Shown piece by piece: positions 8,624-16,759 of a DNA stretch of 64,000 nucleotides. The notes beneath the pieces were generated by a model that worked only from the letters and a program-made list of their open reading frames with translations, did no database searches and was not told where the DNA came from. The position numbers were made by a program, and so were the translations under genes. Source of the stretch: JACPRL01 sp035573715 (lineage in GTDB: Bacteria; Acidobacteriota; Terriglobia; Acidiferrales; 2-02-FULL-67-57); assembly GCA_035573715.1 (NCBI GenBank), contig DATLZZ010000005.1:83604-147603 (forward strand), read 5' to 3'. Each line of letters begins with the position of its first letter. The stretch's first letter is position 1.

Positions 8624-8640
8624 CTGGCACGCAAATTGCT
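8624..8640 (+). promoter_or_regulatory. Sigma-54 (-24/-12) promoter of the decahaem cytochrome gene
   Basis: CTGGCACGCAAATTGCT matches the sigma-54 consensus YTGGCACGrNNNTTGCW at all invariant bases: GG at 8626-8627 and GC at 8638-8639, with the required 12-bp offset. Transcription would begin near 8651, giving a leader of about 20 nt before the ATG at 8672, with GAGGTGACTC as ribosome site. Confidence 0.75.
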
Positions 8641-8671
8641 GTTCCTATTGGGCCGGATGATGAGGTGACTC

Positions 8672-9712
8672 ATGATGATTCAGCGCAACCCCGCTTCCAA
8701 AGCCGCTATTTTCAGCCTCTTGCTCGTGCTGGTGGCGGCCAGCACAGCCATCATCAGCACCGCCGGACCCCGCGACAAAGTGTCCGCTGGAGCCTCCAGC
8801 GGAAACAAGTCAGATGCCAACCTGTCCAGTGCTGAGGTGCCGCCCCAGGCGGGTAAGCCCGACGACTATGTCGGGAACGAGATCTGCGTCACCTGCCATG
8901 CCGACCAAGAGCGGCGTTTCAAGAACACCGTCATGGGCAAGATCATGGCCAACCCAAGGACTGCGTGGGAGGCCCGGGGCTGCGAATCGTGCCACGGCCC
9001 CGGCAAAGCTCACGTCGAGGCGGGCGGCACCAAGGAGACAATCCCCATCCGCTTCGGCAAAGACTCCCCGAACTCCATCGACGAGCAGAACAGCGTCTGC
9101 CTGGATTGCCATGCTCGAGGCAACCAGCTCTTCTGGAAGGGCAGCCCTCACGAGTCTCGCGCCATGGCGTGTGTGGACTGCCACCAGGTCAAACAGGAGA
9201 TAGTCCGAACGCTGTCGTCGGAAACCCGCTACGAAGCACCCCTGACCGAGAACACCGGCGTTAAGAAGCCCCAGCCCGAGCTCTGCCTAACCTGTCACCC
9301 GATGCGCCGGGCGCAACTGCAGCGCTCCTCGCACATGCCGTTCCGGGAAGGTGGGGTGACCTGCACCAGTTGCCACAACCCTCATGGAAGCCCCAATCCC
9401 AAGCAGCTGCTGCAAAGCACCGCCAACGAGAACTGCCTGGCCTGCCACACCGAGCGGCGGGGCCCGTTCCTCTGGGAGCACCCGGCGGTGGCGGAGAATT
9501 GCATGAACTGCCATGAGGCCCACGGCAGCAGCAATCCGCAGCTGCTCAAGGTGCGCATGCCTCGCGTCTGCGAAACCTGCCACGTGGCCAGCCGTCACCC
9601 GAGCACACCGCAACCCCTGAATTCCGTCCGGAATTTCAACCGCGGCTGCACCAACTGCCACGTGACCATTCACGGGTCCAACCACCCCTCAGGGAATTTC
9701 TTCCTGAGGTAG
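8672..9712 (+). CDS. DmsE/MtrA-family decahaem cytochrome c
   Basis: Periplasmic decahaem cytochrome of 346 residues that would fill an outer-membrane porin and carry electrons across the outer membrane. After a signal peptide (SLLLVLVAASTAIIS) there are ten CxxCH sites: CVTCH, CESCH, CLDCH, CVDCH, CLTCH, CTSCH, CLACH, CMNCH, CETCH and CTNCH. Length and spacing fit the DmsE/MtrA family. The MtrB-like barrel gene starts 15 bp downstream, so this is a porin-cytochrome pair. No cell-surface MtrC/OmcA-type cytochrome is seen nearby. A sigma-54 promoter precedes it. Confidence 0.93.
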   Translation: MMIQRNPASKAAIFSLLLVLVAASTAIISTAGPRDKVSAGASSGNKSDANLSSAEVPPQAGKPDDYVGNEICVTCHADQERRFKNTVMGKIMANPRTAWEARGCESCHGPGKAHVEAGGTKETIPIRFGKDSPNSIDEQNSVCLDCHARGNQLFWKGSPHESRAMACVDCHQVKQEIVRTLSSETRYEAPLTENTGVKKPQPELCLTCHPMRRAQLQRSSHMPFREGGVTCTSCHNPHGSPNPKQLLQSTANENCLACHTERRGPFLWEHPAVAENCMNCHEAHGSSNPQLLKVRMPRVCETCHVASRHPSTPQPLNSVRNFNRGCTNCHVTIHGSNHPSGNFFLR

Positions 9713-9727
9713 GAAGGAGAGTGCGCG

Positions 9728-12376
9728 ATGATGAGGATCGGGAAGCAAAGTCTCTGGGGGTTGCTGTTCGTCCTGCTGCTCGCCCCCGCAGCGGCGCTTG
9801 CTCAGGAGCAGACCCCCGAGCATGGCAGCGTCGAGTTTGGCTATCGGCACATCTGGGGCGATGTGTACGGCCGTCCCGACCTGCCCTTCAAACCGGACTG
9901 GAAGACGTCCAGGTTCAACGAGTATCGCGACCTGAAGAGTGGCGTTTTCATCCGCGACTTCCGCGGGCGTTTTGACAACCTCTTCGGCTCGCGCTTCTAC
10001 GTCAGCCTCCAGTCGCAGAAATCGTTTTATGACGACCAGAGTTACCTGGCGACCTTCGGCCAGTACGGCAGGTTCAAGTTGCAGTTCCGATATGAAGAGA
10101 CGCCTCACATCTTCAGCAATACCACCCGCACGCTCTACACCCGCGTGGAACCGGGGGTGTTCACTGTCAATCCGGCGGTCCGCGCTACCCTGCAAGCCAC
10201 TTCGGCGGCCAATATTCCCGCCACGTCTCTGGCCCAAGTGGACACCATGGCCTTCATTACTCCTCGGCTCAAGCGCAAGCTCAGCACCTTGCTCTTCAGC
10301 TACGATCCTACTCCGCAGTGGAACCTCTTCATGCAGTTCTCGAGCGAAAAACAGGTCGGCCTTCGCCCCATTGCCTTCCTCTTCGCGACCTCTCCCCTCG
10401 CCAGTGCGACTAGCGGCTACGGCGCCGAGGTTCCCGAACCGATCGACTATTTCACCAATCTCTTGAAAATAGGCGCCGAATACAACCGGGAAGGCTCAGG
10501 TTTTCAGGTCTCCTACCTGCGGTCCTGGTTCGATAACAACATCACCAGTCTGACCATCGACAACCCCTACCGCACCACGGACTGTGTGGCGCCGACAGGT
10601 TGCACCTCTGCCACCCAAGGTCCGGCCACCGGAGTGATGGACCTCTACCCCGACAACCACGCCGATTACCTGACCTTTGCCGGCGCGGTTGACCTGGGCG
10701 ACCGTGTCCGCCTGATGGCCAGCGTCAGCCCGGGCTGGCTAGACCAGAACGACGCCTTCCTCCCGTACACCAGCAATACCCTCCGACTGGCCCAGACCGG
10801 GCCCCTGCCCGCCTCCAGTCTCAACGGGGATAAGCAGACCCTGGCCATGAACTACACCCTCATCGCCTCCCCGGTGAAGAGCGTTCAGCTCAAGGCGGCC
10901 TATCGTCACTACGACTACGACAACAACACTCCCATCCTCTTGTTCACTCCCGTGCAGGGGGACTTCGGCGCGCCCAATCTTGCGGGTGTGGACAATGAAA
11001 GCCGCGCTACCAGTTATTTCAAAAAGAACTTGGAGCTGACCGGCAACTGGTACTTCGCCAAGCGAAGTTCCCTGAAGCTCGGGTATGAAGGAGAATGGTT
11101 CGATCGCACCCGTCGCGACGTCGAGGACTCCCGGGAGGATTCGTTTATCGCCGCCGCCGATCTCAGCCCCCACAAGGATCTCCTCTTCCGGCTCTCTTAC
11201 CGGCACTCCAACCGGAAGCCGGATCACTACGAAGATGAGCTCAGCGAGGGCATTCCCTGCGACGCCGCCGAGCTGGCTGCCGCCCGGGCTGCGTTTGAGT
11301 TCCCGGACATCCACCCTTGCGCCCGGCGATTTGATGAGGCCGCCCGGGTGCGCGACCGCGGCGATATCCTGGTGGAGTACAGTCCCACGGATAAGCTGAC
11401 CTTTACTGGTACCTTCAGCACCATTCAGGACGATTTCAACCGGCGTGGCGGCACCAACAGTGCCACTCCGCTGAATTTCCTGACCGGCCCGGCAGCCACC
11501 CTCGCTCCCTATTACCTCTATGGTGTGCTCACTGACCTCTCCTACAACTATACCGTCGATGCGAACTACGCCCCCCGGCCCGAGGTTTCCTTCTTCGCCG
11601 AGTACTCCCACGAGAGGTATCACCGAACCATGACCTCGCGGTACCGCACCCCGGAAAGCACAACTGCATCCAGCAATCCCAACGGTTGCGGCATCAGCAG
11701 CAATGGGCTTGCCTTCCAGGGCCCCTGCGACAGCGCCAACAACGACTGGTATAGTCGCGCTCGCGACTTCGTCGACGTCTGGTCGGCGGGTGTGGATTTC
11801 TTCCTGGGCAAGAAAGTCTACTTGACCACTTACTACTCACTGGCCGCCTCCAAGAGCCACATTTTCAACCGGGCACTGGGTACTCAGCCGGCGAATTTCC
11901 TCACGCAGCCCACGCGCCGCGACGGAACCGATACGGGCGTTGCACCGGAGGACCGGTTTGTAATGACGACCACTTCCGCAGCCACGGACTATCCGATGAG
12001 CTTCAACCGTGCCCACGAAGTCACCCTCATTTTCAAGTACAAGTTGAGGGATAACCTCATGCCCAAGGTGGAGTACATCTACCAGCAGGTGGACGATAAG
12101 GACTTCCAGACTGGGGCCATGACGCCCTATATGGGTTGCGTCGCCACCACCGGCGTGCCCGCGGCGGGGGGTCCGGGCGGTTCGCCGTCGATCAGCGCCA
12201 CCACCGCGCCGGGGTGCCCCGTCTTTGGCCCGACCCCGGCTTCATCCATCCCCAGCGAGTTCTATCCCGGCTCCTTGGTTGGGGACACGGCCGCCGCCAG
12301 GTTCTTCTTTTTGGGTGTGGATAAGCCGTCGTACAGGACTCATCGCGTTGCGGTGAGCCTTGTGTACACGTTCTAG
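9728..12376 (+). CDS. MtrB/PioB-family outer-membrane beta-barrel protein
   Basis: Outer-membrane porin of 882 residues, the usual partner of MtrA/DmsE decahaem cytochromes. A signal peptide (GLLFVLLLAPAAALA) is followed by many alternating, aromatic-rich strands such as FYVSLQSQKSFYDDQSY and VQLKAAYRHYDYD. The chain ends in RVAVSLVYTF, with the terminal Phe used for barrel insertion. It is longer than Shewanella MtrB (~700 residues), as is common in acidobacterial members. The ribosome site GGAAGGAGAGT precedes two ATGs (9728, 9731). It is likely co-transcribed with the decahaem cytochrome for extracellular electron transfer. Confidence 0.92.
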   Translation: MMRIGKQSLWGLLFVLLLAPAAALAQEQTPEHGSVEFGYRHIWGDVYGRPDLPFKPDWKTSRFNEYRDLKSGVFIRDFRGRFDNLFGSRFYVSLQSQKSFYDDQSYLATFGQYGRFKLQFRYEETPHIFSNTTRTLYTRVEPGVFTVNPAVRATLQATSAANIPATSLAQVDTMAFITPRLKRKLSTLLFSYDPTPQWNLFMQFSSEKQVGLRPIAFLFATSPLASATSGYGAEVPEPIDYFTNLLKIGAEYNREGSGFQVSYLRSWFDNNITSLTIDNPYRTTDCVAPTGCTSATQGPATGVMDLYPDNHADYLTFAGAVDLGDRVRLMASVSPGWLDQNDAFLPYTSNTLRLAQTGPLPASSLNGDKQTLAMNYTLIASPVKSVQLKAAYRHYDYDNNTPILLFTPVQGDFGAPNLAGVDNESRATSYFKKNLELTGNWYFAKRSSLKLGYEGEWFDRTRRDVEDSREDSFIAAADLSPHKDLLFRLSYRHSNRKPDHYEDELSEGIPCDAAELAAARAAFEFPDIHPCARRFDEAARVRDRGDILVEYSPTDKLTFTGTFSTIQDDFNRRGGTNSATPLNFLTGPAATLAPYYLYGVLTDLSYNYTVDANYAPRPEVSFFAEYSHERYHRTMTSRYRTPESTTASSNPNGCGISSNGLAFQGPCDSANNDWYSRARDFVDVWSAGVDFFLGKKVYLTTYYSLAASKSHIFNRALGTQPANFLTQPTRRDGTDTGVAPEDRFVMTTTSAATDYPMSFNRAHEVTLIFKYKLRDNLMPKVEYIYQQVDDKDFQTGAMTPYMGCVATTGVPAAGGPGGSPSISATTAPGCPVFGPTPASSIPSEFYPGSLVGDTAAARFFFLGVDKPSYRTHRVAVSLVYTF

Positions 12377-12535
12377 GGCATCACCGACAGCTTGTGCTGA
12401 CCTTCTAGAGGTAGTGCGAAGGGCTTAATTCCCGCTACGACTCTTGTGGTGGTAGTGTTTCCGGACTTGGCGGCGCATCGCAATTGATCGGCGCGCGCGA
12501 AGTCCGACTCGGCGAGGGTTGGGCCCAGTATATGC

Positions 12536-12825
12536 CTACGCGCCGGTCACTTTCATCGTGATCATTACCTTGTCGTCTTGATGCGCCATGGCGCGTGAAA
12601 ACGACGCCACGTCGGCAAAGATGGCTTTGGCGATCTCTCCCGCCGACCCGTGAAGGTTGGACCGGGCAACACGCACAATACCCTGAGCTTCGTATTGCCG
12701 AGTTGAACCACACCCCATACCGCCAGGCACACCAGCGCAGCCATCGCTAGGCTGAGAAGACCCCCGTGCTCGTGGATCCGAAACCTCATCCCCACCCGCT
12801 TCGGCTCGAATGCCCGCCCCATCAT
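12536..12825 (-). pseudogene. Remnant of a PP2C/RsbU-type phosphatase
   Basis: Two minus-strand frames together look like the ends of a membrane-linked PP2C phosphatase with the middle deleted. From 12825 one frame gives MMGRAFEPKRVG and then a membrane segment (LLSLAMAALVCLAVWGVVQL). A shifted frame then gives EIAKAIFADVASFSRAMAHQ and DDKVMITMKV, which resembles the C-terminal end of RsbU/SpoIIE phosphatases (...HDDITLLVLRV). It lies directly downstream of the RsbW-like gene, the normal place for such a partner. No intact frame remains. Confidence 0.4.
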
Positions 12826-12916
12826 ATGTCTGGTGGCTCTGGAGAGATTCGGAAAGAGCGGAGCGCCGCTCCGCGGCGGCACCGGCTGGCTTGGCCGCGA
12901 TCGGTGCCGATTCCTG

Positions 12917-13462
12917 CTATGGGGTCGGGGGTCGGCCTCGACGTCGCGTCGTTGGCGCCGGCGGGCGGTCAAACCGGCCCTGGAAGTCTCGGTACACACG
13001 CAGGTTGACGCAGCAGCCGTTACCGTTGCGCGCCACCCACAGCTCATCCACAAATGTGCGCGCCAGCAGCAGGCCGCGCCCGGAAGATTTGAGCCGATTC
13101 ATTCCTTGGCGCGGATCGGGGACCAGGGCGGGATCGAAGCCCGGGCCGCTGTCCTGCACCTGAACCAGCAGGCTGTCGGGACAAAAAAGAAACTTGAGTC
13201 CGATTGTTTTGTTTGAATCCGCTCCATTGCCATGCACCATGGCGTTGGCCAGACATTCCCTTACCGCCAGGCCAATGCGGTATTGCGCTTCTTCTTCAAA
13301 GCCTAGATTTGCAGCGACCAATTCGGCGGCTTGCTGGCTGGCCTCGACGCTTTCCAACCGATTGGGAAGGGTCAGCTCCAGGCGATGCGCCCAGGATTCA
13401 TAGGAGGCGGTGTGGAACCGCTTCGATGGCTTTCGTCGGGCGGTTTGCGTTGTCAGTCTCAT
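12917..13462 (-). CDS. RsbW/SpoIIAB-like anti-sigma serine kinase
   Basis: GHKL ATPase domain protein of 181 residues. The N-box is RECLANAMVHGN, the G1 box VQDSGPGFDP and the G2 box SSGRGLLLARTFVDEL, as in RsbW-type switch kinases that phosphorylate STAS antagonists and bind sigma factors. The last ~25 residues are Pro/Arg-rich and not part of the fold. No STAS or sigma-B gene is beside it; the expected phosphatase partner survives only as a remnant downstream. It may serve a distant partner-switch. Confidence 0.8.
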   Translation of the reverse strand: MRLTTQTARRKPSKRFHTASYESWAHRLELTLPNRLESVEASQQAAELVAANLGFEEEAQYRIGLAVRECLANAMVHGNGADSNKTIGLKFLFCPDSLLVQVQDSGPGFDPALVPDPRQGMNRLKSSGRGLLLARTFVDELWVARNGNGCCVNLRVYRDFQGRFDRPPAPTTRRRGRPPTP

Positions 13463-13625
13463 AACGCCCTTGGCGGTGCATCCGGCCGGCCAAGCGCCGC
13501 ATTGCCGCGAGGCTCATTCCGTCTAGATTCAACTACTTGGGGTGGACACGCGGGGACGTGAGGTGCCAGGCTGTCCACGGCTGAGATGACTGGCGGAAAC
13601 CAGCACACTTGCAATAGAGGAAAGG

Positions 13626-14078
13626 CTAAGGATGGGGAATCTGTTCCGCGGCCCGCCGAATCTCCCCGAGCAGCTCGGTTGAGAGGCGGTTTTTGGAAAC
13701 GAAGCCGTTGGCCCCGCGCGCCCGGCAGGCGGCCATCACCGTCGGAGTATCGTAGGAGGAAACAACGATAATCCGCGTGGACGGGTAGTTCTCCCTAGCG
13801 TACTGCAACACCGCCAACCCACTCAGGTCGGGCATGTTGAGGTCCATAAGCACCAAGTCCGGCTTCAGGCTCTCCATCAAGTCAATCGCCTGTTTGCCGC
13901 CGTTCGCCATCCCCACCACTTCAAGTCCGGGCTGGTCTTGCAGCAACAGGCTGAGGGTGCGCAAGAAGAGAGCCGAGTCGTCTGCAATAAGCACCCGCAG
14001 GCGGGCGGTCTTGCTGTCGGTTTCTGGCTCGTGTGTCGCGCTCACGGGCGCAGAGTAGGTCAGGCTGCTCGTCAACAC
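13626..14078 (-). CDS. Single-domain response regulator receiver
   Basis: CheY-like receiver of 150 residues with no output domain. The acidic pair is in LIADDSALFL, the phosphoacceptor is D79 in VLMDLNMP, and the switch and Lys positions are VVSSYD and FVSKN. About 25 unstructured residues precede the domain, so a later start (near LRVLIADD) is possible. It lies head-to-tail after a NarL-type regulator and a histidine kinase, which may phosphorylate it. Confidence 0.85.
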   Translation of the reverse strand: MLTSSLTYSAPVSATHEPETDSKTARLRVLIADDSALFLRTLSLLLQDQPGLEVVGMANGGKQAIDLMESLKPDLVLMDLNMPDLSGLAVLQYARENYPSTRIIVVSSYDTPTVMAACRARGANGFVSKNRLSTELLGEIRRAAEQIPHP

Positions 14079-14135
14079 AATCAGGGAGGGACCGTCCTTG
14101 GACAGGGGGAAATACCTTAGTACCGCGCGAAGACC

Positions 14136-14795
14136 TTAGGGCTCGACCATCTTCTGCCGGATGGCGTAGCGGACGAGTTCGCTGACCGAGTGCAGGTTGA
14201 GCTTGCGCATGATGTTGGTTCGGTGGGTCTCGGCGGTCTTGACGCTGATGCCCAGAGTACTGGCGACTTCTTTTGTGCTGCGGCCTTCGGCAATCAGTTG
14301 GACAATCTCGCGCTCGCGAGAGGTCAAGTGGCGGCCTGCGGGGGAGCGCGCGGCAGGCTTGGCGTCTCGTCCGCGAAAACCTTCCAGAACCAGATCGGCC
14401 ACTTTGGACGTGAAGAAGGGCTTGCCCTGGGAAAGCGTCTGCACGGCCGTCACCAACTCCGGTCCCAAATCGGACTTCAGCATATAACCGCGGGCGCCGG
14501 CCTCGAGCATTTCTCGAACCAACGCCTCGCTCTCGTGCACGGTAAGCACCAGAACCGTGCTGCGGGGGGAGAGCTTGAGGATTTGGCGCGTGGCTTCCAG
14601 GCCGTTCAGCTCGGGCATGCTGACGTCCATGACCACGATGTCCGGCGCCATCTCTCTCGCCTTCTGCACCGCCTCGCGGCCGGTGCTGGCCTCGCCGCAG
14701 ATTTCCCACTCCGGCCGGGTTTCCAGCAAGGCGCGCAGGCCACGGCGGACAACGTCGTGGTCGTCGGCCAGCAGGATGCGCAGCGTCTTCTTCAT
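14136..14795 (-). CDS. NarL/FixJ-type response regulator
   Basis: Transcriptional regulator of 219 residues. The receiver (1-~125) has the acidic pair in LLADDHD, phosphoacceptor D57 in VVMDVSMP and Lys in YMLKSDL. A GerE/LuxR helix-turn-helix follows (LTSREREIVQLIAEGRSTKE, then TLGISVKTAETHRTNIMRKL). Its ATG overlaps the end of the upstream kinase by 4 bp, so kinase and regulator are a translationally coupled pair. The frameshift in that kinase may leave this regulator without its normal signal. Confidence 0.92.
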   Translation of the reverse strand: MKKTLRILLADDHDVVRRGLRALLETRPEWEICGEASTGREAVQKAREMAPDIVVMDVSMPELNGLEATRQILKLSPRSTVLVLTVHESEALVREMLEAGARGYMLKSDLGPELVTAVQTLSQGKPFFTSKVADLVLEGFRGRDAKPAARSPAGRHLTSREREIVQLIAEGRSTKEVASTLGISVKTAETHRTNIMRKLNLHSVSELVRYAIRQKMVEP

Positions 14796-15013
14796 TCCTC
14801 AGGCCGGAGTATGGGGACCGTGGCTCGTACGGTTGTCCCCCCTGCCCCCGTTTCGAATTCAAGCGTCCCGCCGAGCATCCGAACACGCTCGCGCATTCCG
14901 GCAATGCCGACTCCCATCCGCCACTCGCCCTTGCGCAGGGCTTCGGCGAAGTCAGCGGGCAGACCCTTGCCTTTATCCTTCACTTCCAGGACTATTCGGT
15001 CGGTATCGGGCAT
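14792..15013 (-). CDS. C-terminal ATPase fragment of the frameshifted histidine kinase
   Basis: Fragment of 73 residues holding the end of a HATPase domain: VKDKGKGLP (G1-like box), GVGIAGMRERVRMLGG (G2-like box) and the last strand FETGAGGTTVRATVP. It continues the kinase at 15061-16539 in another frame. The codons between the break and this start read RIAQEALTNVHRHSG, the N-box of NarX/DegS-type kinases, which confirms that the two pieces were one gene. Confidence 0.7.
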   Translation of the reverse strand: MPDTDRIVLEVKDKGKGLPADFAEALRKGEWRMGVGIAGMRERVRMLGGTLEFETGAGGTTVRATVPILRPEE

Positions 15014-15060
15014 GAGACGAATAGTAGCTGTTTTGCTGCCGGAATGGCGATGGACGTTGG

Positions 15061-16539
15061 TCAGCGCCTCCTGGGCAATCCGATATAAAGACAGAGCCGG
15101 GCCTCGTAGTCAAGCGGAAGAATCTCGCAGGGAGCCTCGATCCGCATGGCGACGCCGCTGCGCTCCTCGAATCCCCGGGCCAGCTCTCGCAGCGCCACCT
15201 CCAGCCCCAGCTCCTCTAGCAGCGGCGGGTGCAGCAAATGGGACAGAGTGCGGATTTCGGCCGCCGCGTCCTCGACGAGCTTGATGGTCTCCGCCAGTTC
15301 CTCCTTCTCCGTAGCCCCCAGGCGCTTGGATTGTTCCAGCATTCGGAGCTTCATCAGTGCCGCCGCTGCGGTCTGTCCGAGGGCGTCGTGCAACTCGCGC
15401 GCAATCCGCCGGCGCTCCTCGTCCTGCGCCCGCAGCAGTTGGTCGGTCAGCTTGCGCAGGCCCTCCTCGGCCCGCTTGTGCTCGGTGATGTCCAGCGCGA
15501 CTCCCGCAGCGTGAGTGGGTTTCCCGTCCGGGCCGGCAAAGAAAGTGGCCCGGCCCACAATCCACTTCACGCCCGCGTCGGGATGCACAATCCGGTATTC
15601 GACGTCCAATTCGCCGCCTCGCTGCGCGCCTTCCTCCGCCATGCGTTGAATGCGGCCGCGGTCCTCCGGGTGGACCCGGGCCAGGAAGTCTTCGAGACTA
15701 AGAGGGGCATTCGGAGGAAAACCAAACATCTCATACCATTCCGGCGAAAGCCCCATCTTCCCGGTGGACAGGTCCCAGTTCCCAATGCCCAACCGGGCGC
15801 CCACCATGGCCAGCCGCAATTGTCCTTCGCGCTCTCTGAGCGCTTCCTCGGCGCGTTTGCGCTCGGTGATGTCTTGGGCCGATGAAACGAGAAACTGAAC
15901 GTTTCCGGACTCGTCGAACAAGGGTTGCAGGGTGAAGTCGACGACGGCCATTCGGTTGCCTTTGGCACGAACCGTAATGTCGAAGCGCGAGAGTTCGCCG
16001 CGCGCCGCACGTTCAATGGCTTGGCGCACACGCTGCTGCTCCTCCTCCGCGTCCGAGAACCAGATGGTCTGCTCCAGCGGCTTGCCGAGGACGTCGAGCG
16101 GCTGCACCCCGGCCAACTCCAGGGCCGAGCGGTTGGCTTCGATCAGCACGCCTTCGGGCGTCAAGAGTCCGACAAACATCTGCGGGCCCATGCCGTCCAT
16201 GATGTCCCGCATGCGCTGGGCCTGGCGGCGCAGTTCCGCCTCCTCGCGTCGGCGGTCGGCATCACTGCGGTCGAGCCGGGAGGCGTACCAGAACCCCAGC
16301 GCGCCGAGAAGAAGAACTGCGGCGGAGGAGATCAAAACCGAACCCAGGAACCCTGGGGGGAAGCTCTTCAGGATGGCGACGTCGAAAACCCAGCCGGCCA
16401 GGACCAGAAAGCCAACCAGCATTGAAAGGAGGGCGACGGCCTGGGCGAAGAGCCGAAAAGAGGTTGCTAAATGAGGATCGAGGGTTGCCGGCGAATCCGA
16501 GCCAGCCCTGGGCCTGCCTGTATCGGCTTCGCGCCGCAT
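15061..16539 (-). CDS. NarX/DegS-type PAS histidine kinase, N-terminal part (frameshifted)
   Basis: First 492 residues of a sensor kinase. Two membrane helices (VALLSMLVGFLVLAGWVF and SVLISSAAVLLLGALGFW) are followed by two PAS/PAC units ending in DITERKRAEE and DITEHKRAEE, and a HisKA_3 dimerisation domain with the phospho-His in ARELHDALGQ. The frame then breaks at 15083-15087: reading CTTTAT-AT-CGGATTG, two extra bases (AT) turn LYRIAQEAL into LYIGLPRRR-stop. ATG 16539 was chosen because GAGGGGAG lies just upstream. Either a true pseudogene or a sequencing/assembly error. Confidence 0.85.
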   Translation of the reverse strand: MRREADTGRPRAGSDSPATLDPHLATSFRLFAQAVALLSMLVGFLVLAGWVFDVAILKSFPPGFLGSVLISSAAVLLLGALGFWYASRLDRSDADRRREEAELRRQAQRMRDIMDGMGPQMFVGLLTPEGVLIEANRSALELAGVQPLDVLGKPLEQTIWFSDAEEEQQRVRQAIERAARGELSRFDITVRAKGNRMAVVDFTLQPLFDESGNVQFLVSSAQDITERKRAEEALREREGQLRLAMVGARLGIGNWDLSTGKMGLSPEWYEMFGFPPNAPLSLEDFLARVHPEDRGRIQRMAEEGAQRGGELDVEYRIVHPDAGVKWIVGRATFFAGPDGKPTHAAGVALDITEHKRAEEGLRKLTDQLLRAQDEERRRIARELHDALGQTAAAALMKLRMLEQSKRLGATEKEELAETIKLVEDAAAEIRTLSHLLHPPLLEELGLEVALRELARGFEERSGVAMRIEAPCEILPLDYEARLCLYIGLPRRR

Positions 16540-16759
16540 TCGTTCTCCCCTCGATGCGGCCTTAGTTCTGACTAGGAGTCTTCTTATCTCGCCAAGTTTC
16601 GCGCAAATCCCTCCGGAAGTCAATGAAAACACATACAGGAAATCCTGTAGGTCACCCCAGGGAAATTCTGGGGCGGAAATACACGGTGTACCGAATTGCG
16701 ACAGCCAGACCTCGGTGCGATGCTAGGCCGCGAAAAGGGAGAAAGAGGGGAACACCGCA

